A DNA stretch of 64,000 nt from Diphasiastrum complanatum (lineage: Eukaryota; Streptophyta; Lycopodiopsida; Lycopodiales; Lycopodiaceae). Shown in pieces: positions 31,266-42,951 of this stretch (positions within the stretch are counted from its first letter, which is position 1; each line of letters starts with the position of its first letter). The position numbers and the translations under genes are program-made. The stretch is taken from positions 48,835,279-48,899,278 of the forward strand of contig CM055104.1 of assembly GCA_029204225.1 (NCBI GenBank), read 5' to 3'. The notes beneath the pieces are model-generated. The model ran no database searches, was not told the DNA's origin, and saw only the letters and a list, made by a program, of their open reading frames with translations.

Positions 31266-32178
31266 GGATCTAGGGGCAAAGAATCTGACAAAGTCGTCTT
31301 CTCTTCTCCTACTCAGGAAAGCTAGCATGTGATTTGTATCAGATGGTGTTGACATTCAGTTTCACATTCCAAAGGGGCAGGTTTCACCCTACGCACTACT
31401 GCAGGCCGAGGGTCTTCTGATGTTGCTGGCACAGTTTTGGGTCTAGCGGGCAATGAATCTGACAAAGTCGTCTTCTCCCGTACTCGTCCTGAGTAGGGTA
31501 GGCTACTGAAGTCATAGTAGCTTGAGAAAACACAGCATGGTCCCTGAGTAGCTGAGAGCAATGAGAAGGCAAACGGGAAAGCCAGCTGACAGGGAAGACG
31601 AGTAATCGATAACACAAGGAAAGAGGCAGACGAGTATGGTAACCTGCAGCAGGCAAGACTACATTCGTGAGCAAGCGTGGATTCTTAGAAGGGAGCATTG
31701 CAAAAGACAAGGTGACTACAATGTTCATAAAACTCATTCAGTCACTCACTCAGTGAACATACTGTATTGGGAGAAGAGAGCTGTCATGCAAAGGCTGATA
31801 CGAGAGAGCTCTCATGCAAAGAGAGCTCTCATGCAAAGGCTGATAGAAAGTGGGCAATAGAAAGTGGCATGGATTATGTGCCAATTATGAGATACTATAG
31901 CTCCATCTTTGCTCTTGTGCTCTTGTGGCTCTCCTTGGAATAGTTGAAGCTCTCGCATTTTGCTCCTCCTCTTGATCAAGCTATTCTATACTCCATCATT
32001 TACGGTAGAGGGCAGCAAACTATTCTATTCTACCATCATTTACGGTATCCTATTTTTGTTGATGGAGACTACTCGGAATTGAGAAGCAATGGATTCTTTA
32101 TGAGTTAGCTAGCAAGCTAGCAAGCTCTCGGCCCTCTAGTGAATCAAATTGCAAGAATTTAGCACATTTCATGACATA
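31266..32178. other. No gene seen; part may be leader of the minus-strand copia
   Basis: Contains a short local duplication of gagagctctcatgcaaag (31803-31835) and of ccatcatttacggta (31993-32048). No protein family recognised. It lies downstream (minus strand) of the PBS at 32179. Confidence 0.35.
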
Positions 32179-32190
32179 GCTTCGATACCA
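32179..32190 (-). other. Copia PBS variant
   Basis: gcttcgatacca: minus strand TGGTATCGAAGC, two changes from the standard TGGTATCAGAGC; directly abuts the LTR at 32191. Confidence 0.7.
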
Positions 32191-32882
32191 TGTTGAAAAT
32201 GCAGCAAAAAGAATCCAATAAATGTTTTAAATGATGGACGAAGCACCTTGAATGGATCCAATTGAGATCCTATAGCCAAAACACCAACCAATTTAGTCCT
32301 AGTTTTTCCTTAGCTTGAACTCCACTACAAGGCTCAAAATCTTGCAATTTCCTTCACACGTGTGAATGTATGGATTGCCACAAGCAGAGTACAGTACCTT
32401 AACTTGCTAATCAATCCCACAAATGCAAAGAACTCAAAAAAAATAGCAAATATCAAGCATATGGATTACCAACAACATTGATAGAAGGAAACCAATTTTG
32501 TACTCATTAATTGATGGAGAAACCATCACATATTTATACATAAGTAGCTCGGATCTGAGCATTTTAGGGCTTCTTTGAACTCATCATAACATAACCCTAT
32601 CCAACCTAATAAATCATTGGATCCACCCTAATTAAGGGTCTAGATCTTGAGATCCAAAAACAATGTAAAACTTGCTATTTTTGGCTCCTACTTTTTCGCT
32701 AGCCTATCTATGCACATTTTGGCCTCATTCCAAAGGTGACATTCCAAAGCTAGGTTACGGATTTGACTCAAGATAAAGTATTCTATGCTTTTGGCACGTG
32801 TGACATCCCACATCATGGCCACATTACGATTTACAAGTGGATTTATCAAAACTAATCATGCTAGAACTGTGAAATTTCAACA
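32191..32882 (-). repeat. Copia 5' LTR, 692 bp
   Basis: Minus strand starts TGTTGAAATTTCAC at 32882 and ends GCATTTTCAACA at 32191, giving inverted ends TGTTGAAA/TTTCAACA and an adjacent PBS. A TATA-like tatgtataaatatgtg (about 32528-32543) and the palindrome ttcacacgtgtgaa (32350-32363) lie inside. The body to the left is not recognisable as gag. Confidence 0.8.
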
Positions 32883-33715
32883 GAGCTGCTCAGTGGAGGT
32901 CTCGAGTTGCTATGATTGAGAGTTTTGATTGTGATTTCTTTTAGCTCGACTGTTTCTAGACCTAATAATTTCTTTTGAATAAAAAAAAAGATGTTAATTG
33001 AAACAATGAATGTGTTACTAAATGATTGTTATAGCCACAAATTCTTGAGCATTCAATTGATACAAAAGTTATGTTCCCACCGAGGCTAATGGCCATAAGT
33101 ACATGGTACAATTGGCAATAGGGATAGATACCAAGGTTTATATTTGAAATACACCAAATCTAAGATTGCAAGTGCAAAATTATTTGGAATCAGAAAGCTT
33201 CCATGTCATGAATATCGATAGAACTTATGTCATCCTAGAATACTAGAATATGACTAGCTCTTTAGTAGATTTGATATGTTATCAAATTATTCTAAGAATC
33301 ACTTTGGTAGTGATAGATTGCTTTTTTACTTTGAATCAAGTAAAATTTGATATCCCCCTTCTCCTCTTATATCTTCTATATAGAGTAAGGTTTTTTTTTT
33401 TAATATTATAAGTATGAGCAGTTTCATATTGTAACAAAGCATGATGTAGAATGTGATGATAATGTAAATAATTGTTCGAATTGTCATATTGTTTTGTTTT
33501 GAGGTTTATAAATTTAAAAAAAGTGATGGATGCGTTATATATTGTATGATATTTGAATTTAGAGTTTGTAGATGCATTTTCTATTTGGTTCGCTTCATAT
33601 GAGTTTTGTAAATTAGAAGATAGAGCTCTTGCCAAAAACTCAAGTCGATAGGTCCTTCAAAAACCATATCGGTTTAGCTCAAAAGACGAATACTAAGTGC
33701 CAAGGTAGAGAAGGT
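32883..33715. other. AT-rich, no gene seen
   Basis: No recognisable coding sequence, repeat or LTR boundary. Confidence 0.3.
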
Positions 33716-33970
33716 GTCATGTTTCTTTTACATAGGCCGCCAAGCAAGAAACATGAGTAGTAGAATATATACAAAAGAAGCTTGGAAATGCTACTTCAAT
33801 ACCACAAATGTAACTATTCTACGCCATACCAAAATGTCATGTTTCTTTACATCTACCGCCATTGCCATCACCAAGCAAGAAACATGAGATAGTGGAATGT
33901 ATATAGAAAAATCTTGAAAATATTGCTTCAATATCACAAACATAACTATTCTACTCCAAACCACCAGAAT
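33716..33970. repeat. 120-bp direct duplication, each unit with a hairpin
   Basis: Units start gtcatgtttctt at 33716 and 33836 and share taactattctac, cttcaata and agcaagaaacatgag. Within each, catgtttctt pairs with aagaaacatg about 20-30 bp later. The units have diverged by substitutions and small indels. Confidence 0.8.
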
Positions 33971-34849
33971 GTAGCAAGAATAATAGAGTAGGCATAAGTG
34001 CTCATGTTGTTCTCCACAACATCTTACAAGCATGTGTTAGGGCACATGAGCCTAGCAAGGAAGATCATGTTGCACAAAGGAGGAAGAGGAGATGGAGCTC
34101 CAACTTCTCTCAATTTTCAAATGAGCCGAAGGATCTTTCAATTAATGCCTCTAGTCTATTTAAATGGATGATCTTGTTGTGCTTCATCGACACAAGGGGG
34201 AAAGTAGCAATTTGGAGCTAGTCAAGAGCATCGAAGGGGAATCAAATGTTCAAGGTACTAAGGATATGTTTTTGCAGGTTATTGAAGACTCAAGTTAGGT
34301 CAAAAGAGCAGCAAGAAAGTGTTGTTCATACTCAGTTTACCTATCTAAATTCAAGTTTGAGCTATGTCATGTCAATGTTTGGAAATTGTCAATTTTGGTG
34401 AATCTATGGTCATTGTTTTTGTATCAAACGGATCTTGAAGATGGAATAGTGCAACCTACTAGTTATATGGAGTAATGTGGAGTTGGATTAGCATAATTTT
34501 TGTACTCTTTTACTCATGTATTTCCAAGTCAAGGGTTGATGGTTCTTTATGGCAAGGTGACAATGGAGGCTCATATATGGGAGTTTTGGACACATACACT
34601 TCACATGAAGTGAAATATGGAGGAAACATTTGTTGTTCACTCACATTTATTACTTGTTTGCTACTGTTTTCTAGAGATATTAAAGGTGGAAGCATGGAGG
34701 GATCATAACATTTACATTATATTTTATTCTTCATGTTGGCTTTTCATCTTGATATGTAAAATTGATGTAAGAAATAGTGAAGCATCATCCAATAGGGACA
34801 CTATTCTCTATATCAATTATGAAGTCTTTCCATTTCATATTTAGAGATA
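33971..34849. other. No gene recognised
   Basis: AT-rich stretch with several short open frames on both strands (for example 34475-34708) that do not resemble known families. Confidence 0.3.
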
Positions 34850-34934
34850 ATCAAAGGAAAAGACTTATTCATAAAGCATAGGTCACATCTTGGTTTATGT
34901 TCTAAATCTATGCTAAAACTAGTTGAAGAGGGAA
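34850..34934 (+). pseudogene. Copia pol, last ~25 codons
   Basis: Reads GKDLFIKHRSHLGLCSKSML, KLVEEGM and stop, the C-terminal tail after copia RNase H. It matches GKDLFMKHRTSLGVLSKSML of the minus-strand copy at 36256-36445. A purine tract gttgaagaggga then leads into the 3' LTR. Everything upstream of 34850 is a different sequence, so the element is truncated. Confidence 0.75.
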
Positions 34935-35225
34935 TGTGAAAATTGTCAACTAGTTTTCTAATGTTGTAGCTAGTTTGGCAATTTGAGCCTAAATGGCCAA
35001 ATTAGCAAATAAACTTCACATGGGTGGTTCACACATGTGAAATTAGAGTACATGACCAATTTGAGCCTAAATGGGCCAAATTAGCAAATAAACTTCACAT
35101 GGTTGGTTCACGCATGTGAAATTAGAGTACATGACCAATTTGAGCCTAAATGGGCCAAATTAGCAAAGAAACTTCACATGGTTGGTTCACACATGTAAAA
35201 TTAAAGTACATGACCAATTTTAAAG
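34935..35225 (+). repeat. Copia 3' LTR, truncated
   Basis: Starts TGTGAAAATTGTCAACTAG after the PPT; similar to the LTR openings at 11528 and 36260 (minus). Cut off at about 35225 by a minus-strand gag-protease fragment. Confidence 0.7.
34979..35214. repeat. 78-79 bp tandem repeat inside the LTR, three units
   Basis: Units start caatttgagcctaaatgg at 34979, 35057 and 35136. Each contains the palindrome-like ggttcacacatgtgaa or ggttcacgcatgtgaa. Confidence 0.93.
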
Positions 35226-35812
35226 TTGGTTACCATCATTTGTTGTGTAGATGACTTTCTTCTCACCTTCATAAGTCACTTAAAAAAAGAAATACTCTTT
35301 ATGACTTGTCATATGAGAACTAGCACTACTATCAATCCACCATGGATCGATATCACCTTCACTTGACAACAAACTTGAAGACATTACAGAGGAATCATCA
35401 TTTTGTTCAACATCATCATCATCTAGCGGTAGATTTTTTTCAATTCTCTCCTTGATCTTTCTTTTTCTTGTAGCATTCATTAGCAAAATGTCCTTTCATT
35501 CCACAATAAGAACATTTAAGCTTAGACTTTTCCTTCTTCTTACCACCAAAAGAAGATGCCTCACCTTGGTCCAAGTCCCCTTGCTTCTTGAATCCCTTTC
35601 CACCAACACATGTTGCAAGTCCTCCACACTTGGCAATGTCTTTTGGATGGCAAAACTTTGCACAAGGTTAGCATGAGTATCTAACAATCCATTGAGCATT
35701 ACTTGTACAAGCTCTACTTTTTTAATGCTATCATCAATGCATGTTAGATTATCATTTAAGACTTTGACTCTTAAATTAAAGGCATGAGTACTTTCCCCTT
35801 TCGTTTGGATAT
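35226..35812 (-). pseudogene. Copia gag C-terminus, zinc knuckle and protease start
   Basis: Minus strand: GESTHAFNLRVKVLNDNLTC, then VMLNGLLDTHANLVQSFAIQ and PSVEDLQHVLVERD (Gag); a zinc knuckle around 35490-35530 (CSYCGMKGHFANECYKKKK); then an acidic linker LPLDDDDVEQNDD and WWIDSSASSHMTSHKEY, the protease box with Gly changed to Ser. Close relative of 9171-10665. Broken on the right by insertion of the LTR at 35813 and on the left by the truncated LTR at 35225. Confidence 0.85.
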
Positions 35813-36260
35813 GTTACGTACCCCTAAGGGCACACAACAGCTTACTTGAGGTGACGGTCTCATTTATGGGACATAACACTGGTCTAGAGCTATAGGTCTT
35901 TGGGTGCCATGTGTCAGTGTCCTTTTGGTGCGAGCAGACCCTTTGTTATGGACCCACGTTAGTGTGCACAACTAACGCGTGTCATGTGTGACTCCTATGG
36001 TTAGAGATGACCCCACCTGGACTATGTATATAGTGTGAAATGAAAAATCCTATTATTATTGTGACTAGATTCAATGTTTCTACTACTCAAATTGAATCCC
36101 TCCAAAACTCGTGTTCTACACTTTCCAAAAGTGTTTATTCAAATTCTTTTAGACTAATATAATTTTAAAAAGTCAAACTCTATGTCTAATATGAAATTGG
36201 CCTCAAATGCCACATAAACAAATGTAGCAATTTTGACTAAACTAGTTGAAACCTCTCACA
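35813..36260 (-). repeat. Copia 3' LTR, 448 bp
   Basis: Minus strand starts TGTGAGAGGTTTCAAC at 36260, right after an AAAGAGGGAG polypurine tract, and ends GGGGTACGTAACA at 35813. TATA candidate actatatacatag at about 36015-36028. It lies within the gag of the older copy at 35226-35812, which breaks off exactly at the LTR end. Confidence 0.8.
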
Positions 36261-36445
36261 CTCCCTCTTTGACTAGTTTTAGCATGGACTTTGATAACAC
36301 TCCAAGTGATGTCCTATGCTTCATAAACAGGTCCTTTCCCAATGCTTTGGTGAAGATATCAGCTACACATTCCCCTGAAGAAACATGTTGAAGCTCCACC
36401 TCCTTTGACATGACTTGCTCCCTCACAAAATTTGACATGAAGAAT
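36256..36445 (-). pseudogene. Copia pol C-terminus
   Basis: Minus strand: SNFVREQVMSKEVELQHVSS, GECVADIFTKALGKDLFMKH, SLGVLSKSMLKLVKEGV and stop: the end of copia RNase H with the ADIFTKAL box. The upstream match ends at about 36445, so only the final 60 codons are left next to the 3' LTR. Confidence 0.85.
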
Positions 36446-37189
36446 CACATTGAATGTAAATGAGATGATTCCTCCATGCTATCAACTTTGAACCTTCATG
36501 AATGAGCCTCTATCTCCATCTTGCAATAAGATGCCATCATCACTTGATAACTTGATCATGAATGAGTGATATAATGAGACTCCAATAGCTTCATTTCCAT
36601 CAACAAAACCTGATGAAAATCAGACGAGTTTAATCACCACTGTTGTGAATGAACAGGTAGGGGTTGATTTGTCTTAATTCTCTTAGAACCCGGATGGAAT
36701 TCGATTATGTCTACTGGCTACTGCTTGTTATAACAGATCTACAATCCTCCAGAGTGTAGATAGACACTACTGACCTACGTTTGATTTGTTTAAGTATTCA
36801 ACAAGATGACCCAGTGTGCGGAATAAAAGAATAAACAACTAATTACAAACAAACAACAATCAGACATTAGAGCATTCAAGATCATTCAACATGTGCATTA
36901 CAGCTACTCTATTATCAATGATCCTCTTTCTTGAGAGCACTGTTGTGACAAAGCATCGACGTGAGAGATTGCTATATCTCTCACGAACTATATCAGATCG
37001 TCTCGCTTACCAGCGGACTTCTTGGACATCAGCTAGCTCTTCTATCCTTAGATCACATTGGCATTCAACCAATTTGGTGTTCAACCCATTCTCTCATCTT
37101 CAACCTGATTGTATAGATGGAAGGAGAAAGGATTTAAGGTAATCAATTTTGATTACAAGAATGACTGATTAAGCATGTTCCAACTGTAT
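36446..37189. other. No gene recognised
   Basis: Mixed AT-rich DNA between two minus-strand copia 3' ends. It may contain LTR sequence of the element at 37520-39960, whose 3' LTR should extend into it from the right. Confidence 0.3.
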
Positions 37190-37520
37190 TCAGATTGCCT
37201 TTAGCATCATCCGTGTAGGAGGTACTCCTCCTAGTACTTTCTTGATTTCCTTTGTACTTTGAGCATCAAGATCCGCCGCCTTTCGTTCTTTGAGTCTTCT
37301 TCGCCTTCGTGTGTTCTTCGGCCTTCGGCTTTGCCATTGAGCCTCTTTGGGTCCACGAACATTTGGCCTTTGCGTTTGGGTGTCCTGCAGTCCACGAACA
37401 TTTTGTCTTTGGGTATCCTTCAGTCCTCGAAGCCTTGGTCTTTGCATTCGGGCAGTTCCCTTGCGTTTATACAAACTTGAGATCAAAAGCTAGCAAAGCT
37501 TTGTGGCTTAAAATATTTTA
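37190..37520 (-). repeat. LTR part with GTTCGTGGAC / CGAAGG repeats
   Basis: Lies directly past the purine tract (gagagggagctgaag) at the end of the minus-strand copia pol. On the minus strand a unit like atgttcgtggactgcaggacacccaa recurs (about 37345-37430), followed by several cgaaggcgaag-type units (37265-37330). An arginine-rich open frame crosses it but is a by-product of the repeats. Confidence 0.5.
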
Positions 37521-39960
37521 TTTCTTCAGCTCCCTCTCAAAGCATGGTAGCTTTACGACTCCTAGACTCTTCCTCTACCTCTCAACCAATCCTTTGTCTA
37601 AGGACTTGGTGAAGATGTCCGCCACCATTTGCTTCATTTCAATGAAGCTGGTCTTCAATTCATTTCTTGTGACTAGGTCCCTTATCAAATGATATTTGAT
37701 TGCAATGTGTTTTGTTCTTGAGTGAAATATGGGATCCTTCATCAAGTGTATGACGGAAGTGTTATCCCTCTGCAAAATCAGAGGCCCTCTGGTGGTTTCA
37801 CCCAGTCCATCGAGGAACTGTCTGAACCATGTGATTTCATTGGCCATCTTTGCGGCTACAAAGTATTCTGCTTCACATGATGACTAAGCTATGATGGTCT
37901 GCTTCTTGCTGACCTAGAAAATTGATGCGCTCGCTGCAATGGATCCATTTGTCCTTGTCTAGACTATCGATGGCTTTCTCAAATGTCTGTGGATTACCAC
38001 TGAATCCGCAGAACTCTTTGGATGTTGAAGTCGACCTTCCTAGCACGAATCTAGTTGGCGTTCTCTTGTTGATCTCCTAGAAAATTCTCGAGGTACTGCA
38101 AGGTCTTTGCCTTTGCCTCTTATGCTAGTTCCAAAACCATTTCAGTTTACAAGGGCTCTAGTTGTAGGCAGACTTGTAGTCCTTTCTTCGTCTAATTTGT
38201 CACTCAGTTGATGTGGAGTTTGAACATCTTCGTATGAGTGTTCGGGTTTTGCTCCCTCTGTCATGGTTGGTAGGTCGTAGTATTGCTTTCCTAAGACTTC
38301 ATAGCTAGTAGAATCATCATCGACCATTGTTTTGGTCTCATCGAACTTGACGTCTTTGACTGTCTTCACTTGATTTGTCTCTGACATGTATATCTTGTAG
38401 TACAACGAATGGATGCCATACCCAATGAGGTATCCTTGTTCGACTTTTTCACTGAGCTTCTTTCGAAGCTTGTCTGGAACATATGCATAAGTTGCACTGC
38501 CAAAGATACGAATGTGCGTCGGATTGGGCTTTCTACTCCACCATAGTTTGTGTGGTGTCATGTGAGGAACACATGATTTGCCTATCATGTTTTAGATGTA
38601 GGCAGCTATAGCTACTGCTTCAGCCCATAGCACTCTTGGTGTCTTTGAGTAGGCTATCATACACCTTGCGGCTTCCGTGAGTGTCCTATTCTTTCTTTTA
38701 GCAATACCATTGTGTTGTGGTGTATAGGATGCAGTCCTTCCATGAAGGATTCTTCGATCATTTCAAAAGTCCGCAAAGTGGTTCGAGATGTATTCTCCAC
38801 CACGATCAGTTATGATCAGCTTCACCTTACTTTCTATGCATCTTTCTGTCCAGTTCACATACTTTGTAAACTTGTCGAGTGCTTCCGATTTGTTGTATAT
38901 GAAGTAGACTCTGGCGAACTTGCTATAGTCGTCAATGAAGGTGATGTAATATTTTGAGCCACCTATTGAGATCACGTCGAAAGGTACACAGATGTCCGAA
39001 TGTACCAACTCTAGAATCTTTGTTGTTCTATAGGAGTCTCTGGTGAAAGAAGTTCACGACATCTTCCCTTTCATGCATGCATCACAGGTTGTCGAATTTG
39101 TTGCATTCGTGATGCTTACTCCTGTGATAAATCCATGCTGGCTTGCTTGATACAATGCCATTGAATTCATGTGGCATAGTCTTCTATGCCATAGAACATC
39201 TGTAGCTTCATGAGCTTGGTGTGCTTGATCTGTCGGTAGGCGTACCTTCAAGTGATACAAGTTGGCTTTTTGTCAATCTTGCGTAACAAGTGTGCTGGTG
39301 CTTGCATCAATGAAATTGCATGTTTCATTTGAAAACGTCACACGCATCCCAACGTTTGCTATTCTGGCAATTGAGAGCAAGTCTTGTTGTAGTGTGGGCA
39401 CAAATAGAATATCGTCTAATCATTGATCTTTGCTGTTTGTGTTGAGCCATAGCAAACCAATGTCATTCACTTGATGTTTTGATCCGTCTCCAAGAACTAT
39501 GTGTTTGGGCTGGATCTACACTTTGAAAGTCAAACATTATTCGTCTCAATGTAATGAAGTGAGAGGTTGCTCCTGAATCAAGGATCACCTCCTGTGTGTC
39601 AGATGTCGAGGTTGCACACACATCTGTACATAGATAGGCTGTCAAATTTTCATTGTTCGACCTTTCTTCGTCCATCTCTGAGCTTTTTGGATCTTCGACA
39701 TAGGATGAATTGTTGTGGGTCTCCCGTTTGCTTTGAGGCTACTTGTTCCTCGGATTCTGGTAGCAGTCCACGGCTGCATGACCTTTCTTGTGGCAATGAA
39801 TTCATTCGATCTTCAAGTTCAGCCAACACGAATCGAACGTGTGTCCTTCGCATCTGCATCTCATGCACGCCTTCTTTTCGATGTCCTGTTGTCTCGGCTT
39901 TCCTTTGTTCTTCCATCTGCCTTTGTGTGGAGGCCTATGATTCCACATTATCCTATGAAA
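37520..39960 (-). pseudogene. Copia gag-pol, RT deleted (family with two zinc knuckles)
   Basis: Minus strand from the right: two zinc knuckles (CMRCRCEGHTFDSCW at about 39850 and a second IHCHKKGHAAVDCY at about 39790, first Cys hidden by a stop), the protease VILDSGATSHFI (39590), the pre-integrase LWHRRLCHMNSMALYQA and CDACMKGKM (39210-39060), integrase HSDICVPF, LIITDRGGEYIS and the C-terminal FGSATYAYVPDKLRKKL (to 38160). The RT palm with YVDD is absent: after about 38140 the sequence passes to RNase H (QSSCEAEYF, NEITWFRQFLDGLGET, DNTSVIHL, FHSRTKHIAIKYHLIRDLVT, ADIFTKSLDKGL). Same family as the plus-strand element at 42267-47528. Confidence 0.88.
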
Positions 39961-40627
39961 TTGTTATATGATGTAAAATTTTGAATTTTTGAACATGTAA
40001 ATATGCTATAGAGCCTAAATTCATGTAAAGGCCTATTTGCATCTTGTAAGTACATTGTAATTAAGAGTTGCAACGTTTTAGAGCGACACTCCATAGAGTT
40101 ATGTAGCCGTTCCCAATCGTACCCAATGATTGGAGAGCGAAGCTCGGGCCGATGTTCGTTCCTATAAGGGCAACACTCCGTGCCATTGTACATATGCACA
40201 GATTTGAGTATCAATTGTTGGAAATAAATCTTGTTTGCGTTGGCTAGATCTACTCACAATGTGGTGTAGTATAGAGAGGATCGTCCACCTTTTAAGTTCC
40301 TACAAAAAGCTTCAAACAGAAATAGTTAACAAAAATGAAGGCATTAAAGCTTGCCCAACTAGTGCCCGAAACGAAAATAAAACTATCTAAAACAATAAGT
40401 AACCAATCCTTGCTAAGGTTTACCCAACTAGCAAGGCTACTAAACTAGATCCTAAATTAACACCCACAAGGGACATGGAATGATAGATTGCGGCTAACTA
40501 ATAATCAATCAAATAAATACATGCCACAACACAAACCGATGAGAAGGAGGCAAGAGGAGGCTCGAGCACCTTCCCTCAAGCTATGCACCCTCCCAAAGGG
40601 AACACAAATGAGATAACAAAGTACTGA
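39961..40627. other. No gene recognised
   Basis: May include upstream gag of the minus-strand copia, but I cannot read it. At 40210-40330 there is a possible LTR start (tgttggaaataaatc) with no partner. Confidence 0.3.
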
Positions 40628-41015
40628 TAGTAGTGGGCGTGGCCAAGGAAAGAATACACTTCGCGGATGGTACGTGGTTCCGGTAGATTTTCTATGGTGA
40701 GGACCTTTTCTAGGTCATTTGTGATGCCATTTTTTGAAATGATACGGCCCAACACAATACCGTGGATTACCCAGATCTAGCATTTTTCAGGGTTCAAGGA
40801 GATGCCGAATCGTTGACATTGGAAATTTTTTTTGTCAAGCACAGACAAATGTCGTGATTCTTCTGAATGTGCACCTAAATCATCCACGTAAACTTCTAGG
40901 GTGTCACCCATCTGTTGAAAAAAGACAGCTTGCATAACACGTTAGAAGGTCCTAGGGACATTATAGAGACCAAAGGGCATGACTTTTCAATAGAAGGTTC
41001 CCCCCAAGCTATTTT
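40628..41015 (-). pseudogene. Gypsy reverse transcriptase fragment with YVDD
   Basis: Minus strand: GGTFYWKVMPFGLYNVPRTF, then RVMQAVF, MGDTLEVYVDDLGAHSEESR (YVDD codons on plus 40879-40890), FGISLNPEKC, GIVLGRIISKNGI and LPEPRTIREVYSFLGHAHYY. This is the RT palm to thumb and connection region of Ty3/gypsy. One stop in place of Gln (RTF*RV) and one after EKC. The upstream part (to 41221) is degraded, and a plus-strand copia fragment begins at 41222. Confidence 0.85.
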
Positions 41016-41221
41016 GCAGATATTGCAAAAGAACCAATCACGAGATAAAGGATTGTCACATTCTCAAACATAATGAAATGAGAAAAAAGATGCAGTAGCA
41101 CCAAGAAGGAAACTCTAACACTGTCAGAACTCCACAAGATGATGATAAGGCGCTGATGGTACAAGATCAATCCAGTAGAGATGCCCATCGATGGTATCTT
41201 GATTAAGGTGCTTCTTAGCAC

Positions 41222-42260
41222 ATGAAGCCATGCAAAGACCTCTTCTCTACACTCTCAGCTACAGAATTGAAGTATATCTTCTTTGGTGACTCTGGTTCAC
41301 ATCAAGTCGAAGGTCAAGGCTCTATTCAACTACAGTTCTCTGATGGCATCACTAGGCAGCTTAATGGTGTACTTTATGTACCCAAGTTAACAAAGAACCT
41401 ATTGTCTATTAGCAAGATTATAGATCAGTGCTATAGAGCTGTGTTCATTGCTAGTCGATGTACTATTTTGGATGAGAATTCAAAAGAAATCCTCTCTGCT
41501 TACAGAGAAGGAAATTTGTATATACCGAGTCACAATTTTGCACTTTCTGTGAGCTGTACAAATGCTAATTTATGGCATAAAAAATTAGTTTATCTAAACA
41601 TGCGTTCAATCTTGTATATGCATCATAACAAAATGGTCAAGGACATGTATATAAACGTTGTTACTACAACTAATCAGACTGTCTGTGAAACTACTTACTA
41701 GAAAAACAACCTAGAACGAGATTTCCAAGAGGACAAGCCAAAAGGGAAAAGTCCATTTTGTCACTAATACACATTGACCTCTGTGGTCCTATGAGCGTAC
41801 CTTCTCTAGGTCAAGCTCTATATTTTATTACATTTATTGATGACTACTCCCGATTTACCAGTTATATTCATAAAGAGCAAGTCAAAAGCATTTAGTTGCT
41901 TCAAAGATTTCAAGCAATACGCTGGAATCAAGCTGGTCAGAGGATCAAGGCCCTATAGTCTAATTCAGAGGGAGAGTTTAACCCAAATCACATTCTGATT
42001 TGTCCATATGACATTGAAACATAGACTTTCGGGCGCCTCTGCTCCTCCTGACCAATGGATAAGAGTCATTCACGGCATCCCCCATCCACACGCATACTAA
42101 CCCCACACGCACCAGCCCTACCCACTCTTCTCCCTTCCTCAATATTACATCTATGACCCCTAGTCCCATCCATCCAGTTGCCACTTTGCCCATCTCATCA
42201 ATAGTTGCGACAACCTCATCTTCTCCCATCATGACTCTAGCCATCGCCACATCACCTCTT
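41222..42260 (+). pseudogene. Copia fragment, pre-integrase to linker (family C)
   Basis: Opens with FFGDSGSHQVEGQGSIQLQF and GVLYVPKLTKNLLSISKI (the region after protease), then NLWHKKLVYLNMRSILYMHH (pre-integrase), a degenerate integrase start with frameshifts, SKAFSCFKDFKQYA, and a lost catalytic segment. At 42060-42250 it continues as a Pro/Ser/His-rich linker typical of the zone between integrase and RT. Hence integrase is largely deleted. Closely matches 61640-62290. The left end abuts the gypsy RT fragment. Confidence 0.75.
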
Positions 42261-42266
42261 ATTACC

Positions 42267-42937
42267 TGTAGAACAACTGGTCAGAAAAAACTTGAATCTA
42301 CTAACAGAGTGCACAGTTTACTTGACAAATGTTGAGAAAGAATCAAACGCGAACTCGAAACATTTCTATTTGTGACCAACTCCAAAGATTCGCAAAGGAT
42401 TCACGAAATTTATCTTGCAGTCAACTTGAAAGATTCTTGAAAGATTCATGAAATAGTTCCTTGTAGAAGCTCGTGGCTTTCTTGTTAAAGCTCGAAAGAT
42501 TTGCGAATAGAATCTTGTCATGGAATATCTTGTTTCTTGTTCAAACCTCAGATGTCGCAAAACTGTTGCGAACAATTCACGAAATCTTCTGGATTCTTCT
42601 CCAAGTTCACCTGTCACAAAACTGTTGCGAACAGTTCGCGAAATATTCTGAATTTCTTCTTCACGCTCTCTATCACGAACAATTCGCGAAAGACAAAAAT
42701 GTCGCGAAAAGACAATTGTCGCAAACAATTCGTGAAACATGAAGCTGAGATGAAGAGATGGACTGTTGCGAATTCACAAACAGAACATCTATATGAATAT
42801 CCACCATCCTAAATGGTTAGGTATCTACTGTTACAGAAATGAAAGGCCAAAAGACCTATCATGTAGCAATATAAATACATGTGCACTACTCGTTGTAACT
42901 CACTCACTCTATCAAAGACACAACAACGAGATCCTAT
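42267..42937 (+). repeat. Copia 5' LTR, about 671 bp
   Basis: Starts TGTAGAACAACTG and ends next to the PBS with ...gatcctata (expected taca). Homologous to 46906-47528. Contains about eight TTCGCGAA-like palindromes (42385-42775). A tataaata box follows at about 42868. Confidence 0.85.
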
Positions 42938-42939
42938 AG

Positions 42940-42951
42940 TGGTATCAGAGC
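42940..42951 (+). other. Copia PBS, initiator tRNA-Met
   Basis: tggtatcagagc, exact match, two bases after the LTR. Confidence 0.9.

Noticed and set aside
31020-31355. Overlapping ORFs across the 65-bp repeat with RIPNPRAGKRWPQQC-like repeats
   Set aside because: Period 64-65 bp puts the same DNA into different frames; no single frame is favoured.
35000-35214. Possible CRISPR-like array
   Set aside because: Only three direct units of 78-79 bp with no unique spacers, inside an LTR of a plant genome.
37190-37486. Arg-rich ORF with RGLKDTQRQNVRG-type repeats
   Set aside because: Lies past the pol stop and polypurine tract, in the expected 3' LTR; repeats are at DNA level.
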